A stretch of DNA of 23,116 nucleotides, from the NCBI GenBank assembly GCA_008931825.1, contig QXVZ01003512.1:1-23116 (forward strand), read 5' to 3'. The stretch is from Phallusia fumigata (lineage: Eukaryota > Chordata > Ascidiacea > Phlebobranchia > Ascidiidae). The position numbers and the translations under genes are program-made. Position 1 is the stretch's first letter. The number at the start of each line of letters is the position of its first letter. Shown piece after piece: positions 9,201 to 15,200 of the stretch. The notes below the pieces were generated by a model that had not been told where the DNA came from, ran no database searches, and saw nothing but the letters and a program-made list of their open reading frames with translations.

Positions 9201-11501
9201 TACGGTACTTCCATCCTTGCTTTAGAACCAGAAGCGTACCTACAGAAATTTCCAGAATCATCCCAAGTCTATTTTAGGATTTTTTCCCCAAGCTTATTAA
9301 ATAAACTCAGGATGTTTTCTTAGTTTATGCTGAAGTTATTTAATTTATCATTTGTTTTCAGGTGAAATCTTGTATGTTTCTGTTGACATGGTGGCAATTT
9401 CGATTGTGGATCAACAGAACGAAGTGATTGTTCTCGACCATTGTTACGCAACAGACACAACAGATAAGCGGACACCCATATATGATTTCATACTAGACAG
9501 GTAAATACAATTACATTTGTGAATTTGAATTGTTTCAGGTAAACTCGTGCTAAGTTTTACAGTGGATTTTTTTCTCGGCCTGGGGTAAGAAATGTATATT
9601 CTTACCAAACCATTGCTTGACGATGCCAAGGATGGCAGAACAGTACGCAGCAAAAATTATCAATAGGTGCTGTAGGCCTTTGCAACGGCACAACATAATA
9701 CGTACCGTCCCGTACCACACTTGGACATTGCTTTGAAAATAAGATCTGACTTGACTTGAGGTATTGTACCAAAAATGACTTGACTCGAGTTGCTGCTATT
9801 TGACGATAAACAAGTTATCGGCAAATGAAGGGCTGATTGGGATACAAAAATTATGTTGAACTCAGTTGCGTGCCTTACCTTTATGACGTCATACAGGTGT
9901 TCGACGAATCCAGCTTTTACGACAATTCTGGAGAACGGAGTTTCAACGAGCGGCCGATGGGGCTTCAGAGTTTTCGAATGGGCTTTGCAGTCTGAAACAG
10001 ACGACATATTTATAATGTGCAAGTAAGACCTAACATATTTTTACCAAAGCGGCCTAGATTTAGATATTAGGACGCAAATTAGTTTTCGTTTTTTACCTCT
10101 TTTTTGTTCTTTTTTCTGGTTTTGTAACGCAGTGCACCCCAAGTGTATCTGATTCAAAAGGATAACATTTTAAAATAAACATTTAAATAAAAAATTGCCA
10201 GGGTTGCCACGCCTCCTACACGCCCATTTTTGACATTAAATAACTTTGCGTTTCCTAACCAGGGCCCATGTGTGCGATACCGGTTTTGAAGAGTGCGTCC
10301 CTTCCTGTCGAGATGGTTCTACTACTACGTCACCGCCAGATGGCAGCACCGAGGGCCTGACTGAGGGTCAAACAAGTATGTTCGAGGAACTTTTGCAGTC
10401 GCTCACTCTTGGTAACTCCACAGCACCGTCTAGCGGAAGCAGGAGGAAGAGAAGTGTGGCGATAATGAAGGTTTGTCAAAATACTGAGTGGTTAGGGCAA
10501 AACCTTTTTTAGAGGTGGTATTGACTCATGGCCGCCTGTGCCACTGCTGTTCGTGCATGTTTATCATACAAACAGATTGATTAAATGCCTAAACCCAGTT
10601 GTATCAAACTGGTTTTAAAAAATTACTTCAAAGATTTTATTACAACTCAAAGTTTGTAAAAATCCATTAAAACAGTGAGGCCGACGGGGGTAATTTTTAA
10701 CTCAGTGTCACCATGATTTTTTTGTTGTTTATTTCGCCCGCAACTAAAAAAAGTCAAAAGCGACAAGGTGAGGAACCCAACAAAAACAAAACAAATATCA
10801 AGCTGCTAGCGTTTATCAAAGCAATTCAATTGCTGTAGAAAATGTTTTGCAATCGTCAGACATCGTGAAGTTATCATTACTATTTGCTTGAGACGGTCTT
10901 GACCTGACCTCCGTCTGGCAGAGCGTTTCAGAAGTCTTTTAAGGGTAACTGGAGGTCAACACACGCACAATGACGTGTGCTTTGAGGGTATCGTTACCCC
11001 TCTGCGCCGGTGTGAACTGGCATTTGTGAATCACACATCAACCTCACGTGCATTATGACGTCTTCGAAGTCGAAATGTTGTGTGGTATAATTATTCAGAA
11101 TGATAGGTAGCAGGTTTAACTTACATTCAAGTCATGAAACTATATAATTTTAGGTGGTTGATTAAATTTTAAACTGCTGGTGGGCTTTAAATTTCGAACC
11201 GGTTTAAATTAAAGGACATAACGCAATAGTTTAAACTTTTTTATCCTTGATCCTTTTTTTGGGTATAATCCTGCGTCAATTCGCCAGGATGACTTTAATT
11301 TTAACTTTCTATAATTGTTTCACACAGAAGGACAACCGCCGCTTGAAGAACGACCAAGACCAAGACGAAGACACTACGTCACATGACTCATATCACGTGA
11401 CTGTGTCTAAACGAATCACTGTCGTCACTCCTCGCGCGTCGTGTAAGTTTGCTTTGGTGTCATCTTTTGACCACTGTCTCCTATTTCTGGTAATTTTATG
11501 A
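3181..11501 (+). CDS. Secreted apple/PAN-like - TSP1 - ZP domain protein (10-exon gene model)
   Basis: Spliced model, exons: 3181-3247, 4286-4416, 5973-6150, 7180-7377, 7820-8001, 8855-8967, 9362-9500, 9897-10022, 10263-10470, 11328-11501. It encodes about 504 residues if the N at 7914 is dropped. Order: signal peptide (1-22), apple/PAN-like region (about 24-125), thrombospondin type-1 repeat (about 132-182), ZP module (about 195-400), Thr/Ser/Gly-rich linker, furin-type site RRKRS (cut after about residue 441), and a tail with a hydrophobic C-terminus. The ZP-C half has the cysteine layout of uromodulin and GP2: HCYAT, DRCS, IMCK, HVCD, EEC, PSC. ZP proteins are secreted, cleaved at a furin-type site and polymerise into extracellular filaments; that role is inferred from the family. 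All junction phases agree. Weak points are the ZP-N half, which looks short and contains the N, and the choice of terminal exon. The true orthologue is not known to me. Confidence 0.82.
3612..3745. repeat. Interspersed inverted-repeat element, copy B
   Basis: Opens with ATAACTGCCAGAGAACTTGT (3612-3631) and closes with the degenerate inverted counterpart ACAAGTGCCCTAGTAGTTAT (3726-3745), about 16 of 20 positions matching. Inner symmetric blocks are TTGTATTGCAAACG on the left and CGTTTGCAATACAT on the right. It matches the right end of copy A near 416. The size and terminal repeats suggest a miniature inverted-repeat transposable element of unknown superfamily. Confidence 0.65.
4030..4145 (-). 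repeat. GTACCGTACC-containing interspersed repeat fragment
   Basis: The reverse strand reads GGCGCAACACAATACATACT before GTACC, matching GGCACAACATAATACGTACC at 9687-9706. The same stretch contains the run CGTAGCACCGTACCGTACCG. A related piece lies near 9135-9240. It is a short dispersed repeat of unknown type, here in the orientation opposite to the 9.7-kb copy. Confidence 0.45.
4286..4416 (+). CDS. ZP gene exon 2: first half of apple/PAN-like domain
   Basis: Acceptor TTTTTTCTCAACAG at 4272-4285 and donor TCG|GTAAGT. The frame gives TCRYAIYPNAIIPKF, then LLKDLDDAKDICNSMGDECS. The pattern L-x-D-x-x-D-A-x-x-x-C-x-x-x-x-x-x-C is typical of apple/PAN-like modules, where the helix begins 'dA...C...ggC.GV'. 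The segment NTT is a potential N-glycosylation site. It begins in phase 1 and ends in phase 0. Confidence 0.8.
4583..4635. promoter_or_regulatory. Cluster of CRE/ATF-like sites in an inverted repeat
   Basis: Three CRE-like cores fall within about 50 bases: TTACGTCA (4582-4589), TGACGTAA (4602-4609) and the full palindrome TGACGTCA (4624-4631). Two lie in perfect 10-base inverted arms, TATATGACGT (4598-4607) and ACGTCATATA (4626-4635). It could be an intronic enhancer for CREB/ATF/AP-1 class bZIP factors, or simply the ends of a small inverted-repeat element. Function is inferred only from the motif. Confidence 0.35.
4807..4880 (+). mobile_element. hAT-like transposon end fragment
   Basis: Reads TAGGGGTGTGCAAACTAACG followed by GCCCGTGAAGCCG, GGCCGGTCAGATG and TTTTCCAA. 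This resembles the CAGGGGTGTGCAAACT...GGCCCG...GGCCCGCCAGATGTTTTCC ends of Charlie-like hAT elements. No matching inverted end was found nearby, so this is probably a solo, truncated end. Confidence 0.5.
5249..5264 (+). repeat. C-rich homopolymer-like run
   Basis: CCCCCC T CCCCCCCCC in an otherwise AT-rich intron. It is a low-complexity tract likely to vary in length between alleles or through sequencing error. No function is suggested. Confidence 0.7.
5973..6150 (+). CDS. ZP gene exon 3: second half of apple/PAN-like domain
   Basis: Acceptor TTCAATTTCAG and donor ACAT|GTAAGT. The frame opens GVVSATKLMNRIYALASGSN and continues to TITWRRQCTGDC and VCNT. Joined to exon 2 it gives DECS-GVV, the expected 'C.GV' core of an apple-like module, followed by the usual 'Y.L..G..L......W.R.C' pattern. 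Begins phase 0, ends phase 1. The extra cysteines CTGDC and VC could pair within the module or with the next domain. Confidence 0.85.
6300..6460 (-). mobile_element. tRNA-derived SINE
   Basis: On the minus strand the head reads from about 6460 as TCCGGGTGGTTAGCGCGACT, then ACCTTGTGGTCTCAAGG, then GTGGGTTCTAATCC. TGGTTAGCGCG fits an RNA polymerase III A box and GGTTCTAATCC a B box, at tRNA-like spacing. The body continues toward lower coordinates through TCCGGTCACTTGC and is not tRNA-like, so this is a SINE and not a functional tRNA gene. The tail boundary is not clear. Confidence 0.65.
6943..7025. repeat. Near-perfect palindromic MITE-like repeat
   Basis: The left 28-base arm (6943-6970) and right 28-base arm (6998-7025) are inverted copies with a single mismatch. 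The left arm begins GTGTGTAAAACATTTTTTAC and ends GTTTCGAC; the right arm begins GTCGAAACGTAGAAAATG. They flank a 27-base loop. Related copies lie at 604-680, 7107-7155 and 11621-11690. Such a sequence would fold into a strong hairpin. Confidence 0.75.
7107..7155 (+). repeat. Partial copy of the palindromic repeat (right end)
   Basis: GTCGAATAGTAATAAATGCT then TTACACACAAGTACTGGTTTGTATCTT. This matches the right end and flank of the 6943-7025 element (TTTTACACACAAGTACTGG) and the end of the 604-680 copy (ACTGGTTTGTATCTT). It lies 80 bases after the full copy and just before exon 4. Confidence 0.6.
7180..7377 (+). CDS. ZP gene exon 4: thrombospondin type-1 repeat
   Basis: Acceptor GGTTGTTGTAG, donor TACG|GTAAGT, phase 1 at both ends, the classic symmetrical shuffling exon of TSP1 repeats. 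The core is NNWMQWSAWSKCSPPCGSVG, then RFRQC, RGATCSG, NRYQKRNCN and KKC, giving six cysteines. W-x-x-W-x-x-W-x-x-C is a strong C-mannosylation motif. The C-x-x-(S/T)-C O-fucosylation motif is absent because proline precedes the second cysteine (CSPPC). The domain probably binds matrix, glycosaminoglycan or partner proteins. Confidence 0.95.
7378..7819 (+). other. ZP gene intron 4
   Basis: Searched for a phase 1-1 exon that could supply the first half of a ZP-N domain. Frames opening after AG dinucleotides at about 7480, 7600, 7640 and 7740 all meet stops within a few codons to about 20 codons without a compatible donor. No exon is called. Confidence 0.5.
7820..8001 (+). CDS. ZP gene exon 5: ZP-N part, interrupted by an N
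   Basis: Acceptor GTTTTCCTAAG, donor AAG|GTTTGT. Up to the N the frame continuous with exon 4 reads GIEGPQGFNVAGNTPIYRSC, then IMVQPKDRKP. After the N, only the frame beginning at 7916 gives ZP-like sequence, VILLDLKCVYNKQLNMTTGL then GFGINPITR, with the 'C.Y' of the end of ZP-N, and only that frame ends in the phase 2 needed by exon 6. The two parts join in frame if the N is absent or stands for a multiple of three bases. NMT is a possible glycosylation site. The usual first half of ZP-N (about 50 residues) is not seen. Confidence 0.75.
8002..8854 (+). other. ZP gene intron 5
   Basis: About 0.85 kb. It contains a complete small hAT-like element (8058-8275); the rest is AT-rich unique-looking sequence with no exon signals that I could match to the ZP module. 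Confidence 0.6.
8058..8275. mobile_element. Small non-autonomous hAT-like element
   Basis: The left end CAGTGGTTTCCAACC and the right end GGATGGGAACCACTG are inverted copies with 13 of 15 positions matching. The 218-base length, the CAGTGG...CCACTG termini and the following T-rich and CCCC stretches are typical of hAT miniature elements. Flanks CTCTATAC and CTCTAAGA could be an eroded 8-base target duplication (5 of 8 matching). No transposase is encoded. Confidence 0.7.
8855..8967 (+). CDS. ZP gene exon 6: start of ZP-C
   Basis: Acceptor TTCTTTGCAG, donor GAGG|GTTTGT. It completes the AG of exon 5 as Arg and reads TLASRTGFSTFTVDMTLYRD, then KDFLPSQLLTGPTRIAEG. 'F-x-V-x-M-x-L-Y/F-x-D-x-x-F' is the start of the ZP-C subdomain after the linker. 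Begins phase 2, ends phase 1. Confidence 0.88.
8968..9361 (+). other. ZP gene intron 6 with GTACC-rich repeat
   Basis: About 390 bases. The stretch 9135-9240 contains GCGTACCACGTGCC, GGACGTACC, CATACCGTACGGTAC and GCGTACC, related to the repeat near 4030-4145 and 9687. No coding signal. Confidence 0.5.
9362..9500 (+). CDS. ZP gene exon 7: ZP-C with HCYAT motif
   Basis: Acceptor TTTGTTTTCAG, donor GACAG|GTAAAT. Reads GEILYVSVDMVAISIVDQQN, then EVIVLDHCYATDTTDKR and TPIYDFILDR. 'G-E-x-L-Y-V' and 'C-Y-A-T' are strongly conserved ZP-C signatures. Begins phase 1, ends phase 2, with exon 8 completing Arg before Cys. Confidence 0.95.
9660..9720 (+). repeat. GTACC-containing interspersed repeat fragment
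   Basis: GGCACAACATAATACGTACC then GTCCCGTACCAC, matching the reverse complement of about 4030-4060. Lies in intron 7. Its length and class are not resolved. Confidence 0.4.
9897..10022 (+). CDS. ZP gene exon 8: ZP-C
   Basis: Acceptor ACGTCATACAG, donor TGCAA|GTAAGA. Reads CSTNPAFTTILENGVSTSGR, then WGFRVFEWALQSETDDIFIM and CK. The order DRC...ENG...G.(F)...F.W......I.C matches uromodulin-type ZP-C. Phase 2 at both ends. Confidence 0.93.
10263..10470 (+). CDS. ZP gene exon 9: last ZP cysteines, linker and furin site
   Basis: Acceptor TTTCCTAACCAG, donor AAG|GTTTGT. Reads AHVCDTGFEECVPSCRDG, completing the ZP-C cysteines, then a Thr/Ser/Gly-rich linker with TSPPDGSTEGLTEGQ, the glycosylation site NST, and SRRKRSVAIMK. 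RRKRS is a consensus furin-type cleavage site as found downstream of ZP modules; cleavage normally releases the protein for polymerisation. Begins phase 2, ends phase 0. Confidence 0.93.
10471..11327 (+). other. ZP gene intron 9
   Basis: About 0.86 kb. It contains a hairpin CACACG...CGTGTG near 10962-10979, a second GGGTATCGTTACCC at about 10986-10999, and CRE-like TGACGT at about 10972 and 11056. No exon was recognised. Confidence 0.45.
11328..11501 (+). CDS. ZP gene exon 10: post-cleavage tail and possible anchor
   Basis: Acceptor TTGTTTCACACAG, phase 0. Reads KDNRRLKNDQDQDEDTTSHD, then SYHVTVSKRITVVTPRASCK, then FALVSSFDHCLLFLVIL and a stop at 11499-11501. The last 17 residues are mostly hydrophobic after a small-residue stretch (RAS), compatible with a weak GPI-anchor signal, and AATAAA follows at 11603. 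HVTVSKRITVV could be the external hydrophobic patch of ZP proteins. A strong donor, TCGT|GTAAGT at 11443, lies inside the exon, so an alternative is an exon ending at 11442 in phase 1 with a terminal exon elsewhere. Confidence 0.55.
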   Translation, partial: KDNRRLKNDQDQDEDTTSHDSYHVTVSKRITVVTPRASCKFALVSSFDHCLLFLVIL

Positions 11502-11602
11502 AAATGAGTTCAATGTGAAAATGGTCTGTTTTAATATGTTTCATGGTACAAAAAAGAACAGAAAACTTTCTTAGGTACACAATTCACGGTTTTAATAGTG
11601 TC

Positions 11603-11608
11603 AATAAA
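11603..11608 (+). terminator. Candidate polyadenylation signal of the ZP gene
   Basis: AATAAA about 100 bases after the proposed stop codon at 11501. It is a common hexamer in AT-rich DNA, so support is modest. It favours ending the ZP gene before the MRTF exons. Confidence 0.35.
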
Positions 11609-11620
11609 AGCGATAAACTG

Positions 11621-11690
11621 GTGTGAAAAACACTTTCTACGTTTCGACATTCCTGATGATGACAACAGCGTTGGAAAATGTTTTACACAC
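11621..11690. repeat. Palindromic repeat copy downstream of the ZP gene
   Basis: GTGTGAAAAACACTTTCTAC then GTTTCGACA, an internal GATGACAACAGCG, and GGAAAATGTTTTACACAC. It shares arms with 6943-7025 and the inner block with 604-680. The inverted arms are partly eroded. Confidence 0.6.
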
Positions 11691-12161
11691 AAATGCTTTA
11701 TCATCGTATTTCCCGATTTCTGACTTTCTGAAACCACGTAAACAGATGTGCCAATAACGAACATTAAGTAGACTCACCATAATCCTTATGCCATTTATTC
11801 GACTTACAAATAAATACCTAAAAGTGAACGACCAAACGTGGTATACAACCCATAACAACATGAAACTTTGGCGTTGTTGNATCTACATACCTGGTGGAAT
11901 TTCGTTCATCTTGTATTTTTAAATGCAATGTTTGGGGAAATCTGGCATGCTTGATGTATGTAAAAGCATTTTATTGCACTTTAATGCAACTAAAAACACT
12001 AACAGGCTATTCATGTACATCAAAAAAACTTTACACTACATAAATATTTGATAAACATCATTCTAACTAGATTCATTAATGCCCCAAAATCCAAAATAAT
12101 TACCTGCAGTTGCTATTGTTGCTCGCATGATCTTAAGTTGATTTTTTTTACTTTTTTGCAG

Positions 12162-12227
12162 CTCTTGCTTTGCGTCTTCAGCAGCGGCGATCACGTAAAG
12201 TGCTGGCCGACCAAGGCATTATTCCCC
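12162..12227 (+). CDS. Mrtf: MRTF exon: RPEL motif 1
   Basis: Acceptor TTACTTTTTTGCAG, donor CCCC|GTAAGT, phase 1 at both ends. Reads LALRLQQRRSRKVLADQGII then P, matching vertebrate LxLQQRRTREELVxQGIMPP. The motif core here is RRSRKVL, so the glutamate of the usual R-x-x-x-x-E-L pattern is replaced by valine. There is no in-frame ATG, so an upstream exon must exist. Confidence 0.93.
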
Positions 12228-15200
12228 GTAAGTTGTTCGAATCAATACCCAATTGCACTAACATGTTGCTTGCGTTATAAGGCAACCACACACTTTTTGA
12301 TTGACACAAAAATTGTATTGGGTTCTGCTGTCATTTAACAAGTTATTTTGTACGCGATTTGTTATTATCAGATTAAATTCTCACCTTAAAAGGCTTATTA
12401 AATATAAACAGGGTGGGCATGCTTATGCTTGTGAATGATAATGTGTTAAGAATGACTCAAGATTGTATTCATTTTTGGCATTATGATTTTATGACAAGTC
12501 AAAAAATGTGTGCACTTTTGTTTTCTGTTTATACGGTTGCATCCCCACATCGCTTGTTAAGCTTGTTCAAACATTCAGATAATGGCTGCATTATTTGTTT
12601 GTTGCCTGGTGATGTGCAGTGGTAATTTATGAGAACTCCTAGTGTTATGCTGTCTTTAAGTTTGCCTGCAAATTGCTGGTGTCACCCCAGCATCATGCCT
12701 CTCAGCAGAGATTATCCCTCTGGTAAACATAGGAGATTTTCTTCCCTGCTGTTAAACAAACACGAGTTCCCACAGTTTGCCATTTGTTGAAGAGTGCAGT
12801 TCTGTGCTTGCATGCATTTTGACAGCATCTGTTGCTATGTCTGTTGCAGCACTGAAAAGTCCTGGTACGTTTTTCGAGCAAGTGCAGAAATTGGAAAGAG
12901 CGCACAAGGAAAAGTTTCTCAACAAAGCAATACAGATTAGACCCATACGAGATGAACTGGTACAAAAACACATTCTCGAAGGTATGTTAATTGTGCAGAT
13001 AAAATAGGAAAAAATCATTTTACTTCTCGGTGTACTTTTGGGTAAATTCAAAGTAATATCCTTGTGTTTGCAAAGAGAATGAAACTTATTAATATGCACA
13101 TTGGTATGTTTACTCTATTGTTGTTTTGTATTTTTGTGTCCTATTGTCTAGATTGTCAATATATCCAGGTAACCATGTTTTTATGCAGTGGCTGATTAAC
13201 TACAGTGTTTTCATTCTTAAAATTTATTTCAGACACAAATGCATCTAGTGCAATTGTGGCCAACCAGAAAGATTTGAAGAAAGCGCAATTGGTGGACGAC
13301 CTGAATGACAAGATTGCGTTTCGACCTGGTGTCATTGAACTGGTTGAAAGGAACATCATTCCTGCGACTGAACCATTTCATGAAGCTTTGAAAGGTTGGC
13401 AGATTTATTTTTTACCATAAAGTTCGTACTGGTACCAGCGCGCCTGCCACAAATGCTGTTGGAGAAAAAAGTAAACCTTGTTGCTTGTAGGCTTTGTTGT
13501 GCTTCGTTATAGTTTTTTCACATTTTTTTTCTTTGACAAAGCCCCAAGACCTGGAGAGTCTTCAAAAACAACACAACAGGTTCCCTTTTGCCCTTGGCAC
13601 AACACAGATGACTCATGCCAAGTAAATTATCAATGAGCCATCACACTGACACTTGAAAACAACAGTCAATTAGTGTTGTAACAATATAAATGATTTTTTA
13701 ATGTGGCCTGGGGGTATTTTCTTGTTACCTATTGTTGATAATCACAGCCAAGGTATGCCTGCATAATGCATTACAACATCTTGTGGTAGTTGCCCCATAT
13801 TTTGCATCAAGAACTTGTTGGTTGTAAATGCAAATTGAGATATATTTTAGATTTTGTATTCAAATGCAGAAAGTTGGTGTCCCCTTATGACTGCATAGGT
13901 TATTTGGGTCCATCCTTTACCTATTTATTTTAAACAGTATTTAAACAGTTTCTGGTGACTGGGCCTTGTGCCAAAATAGAGTGTGCGACATACAGATTTC
14001 AGACATACAAACTTTAAAGATAAAGAAGTAGAGGTTTTTCAGGCATGTTTATATTTTCATAGTTAAGTTATTGTGGGACGAAAAGCTTTATAAATGTATA
14101 GGACAGAGGAGTACATGAAAGTTAAATAAAACATGTCAAGTCCCCAAGAGTTTTACTCCAAGTCAATGCTTGCCTTTCAAGCCTATACCTGTAGCAAGAC
14201 ATTAAAATTATGGTCTTCAATAGAGTTAGATCAATACCAACCTGGCTTCTGTCATTGTTTCTGGATTTACTTATTTACTGATTTACTGCGGACACTAGTG
14301 AGGTGGTTTTTTTCATGTGTGGACTGTTTAGGTTTCTGCTACTCAGTAGTTAGTCATCTTATTATATTTCTGGCTTGAACAACTAGAAAAATTAAACTTC
14401 AAATGGTTTTAATATCATGATCAGCTGTCTCGATGTGAAGAAACAAACTTATTTCATCAATGGTAAGAAAGATAGGGATTTAGCGAACTTGCCCAATAAA
14501 CCATGTTATTATGGTTGGTTTGCGCATTAAGGTTCGGTTTAGTTCCGCTATACAGAGCTATTATATTGCTCCAGGCATAACTCCAAGACTTACAAAGTGT
14601 CGCAAGTATTTTCACTTGACCATTTATTGGCTTTAATCTGATAATGATTGGTCAATTTAACTGTTTCTGCTGAGCTTGTGTTTTGACAGGTTTTGTGGAA
14701 CTAAAATTTGGGAAAAATTTAATTGTATTACTGTGTTTTAACCATAAATTTTTATGCTCCTGTTGTGCGATGGAACATTTGTACTAATATGCAAACTATG
14801 CCCCGAAAATGTTCTAACATTAGATTTGGGGGACATGAAGACAAATGCAACTAAAAAATTGTATGCATTCAAATTGCAATTTCTGGTCATTGATAGACCC
14901 CTAAAGTTTGTTATGGCACCAGAACTGTTGTTAAGTTTGTGAGGACATATATTTATGACCAATGGAATATTTAATGTCGATGTTGTAGTGAACCAATGAG
15001 AAGCCTGACTTGCACTATGCTGCACTTTGTAGAAAATACTGCCATAAAATACATACATTTTAAGGATACAAAACCTGTATCAATACCTTTTCCTTGTTTG
15101 CGTTTTTGTAGTCTTATAGTCTAAACTGAACCTAAAATTTTTGCAACTAGCAACTCAGTTTTTAATTCAGGCGGTCATATCCAGTACAAGAAGATAAGTG

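Larger units (their letters stand above)
11502..12161. other. Gap between ZP gene tail and first visible MRTF exon
   Basis: Holds one palindromic repeat copy (11621-11690), AT-rich sequence and an N at 11880. MRTF must have an upstream coding exon ending in phase 1. One candidate is an ATG at 11860 read to a donor at 11894, but it is only 34 bases long, crosses the N and resembles no known MRTF start, so it is not called. Confidence 0.45.

Noticed and set aside
11570-11735. Possible terminal ZP exon after CTTAG reading TQFTVLIVSIKAINWC
   Set aside because: Most of it is the palindromic repeat, and it has no anchor-like segment.
14133-14378. 81-codon open frame in an MRTF intron
   Set aside because: No domain resemblance and no compatible splice sites; the MRTF exons on either side join in phase without it.
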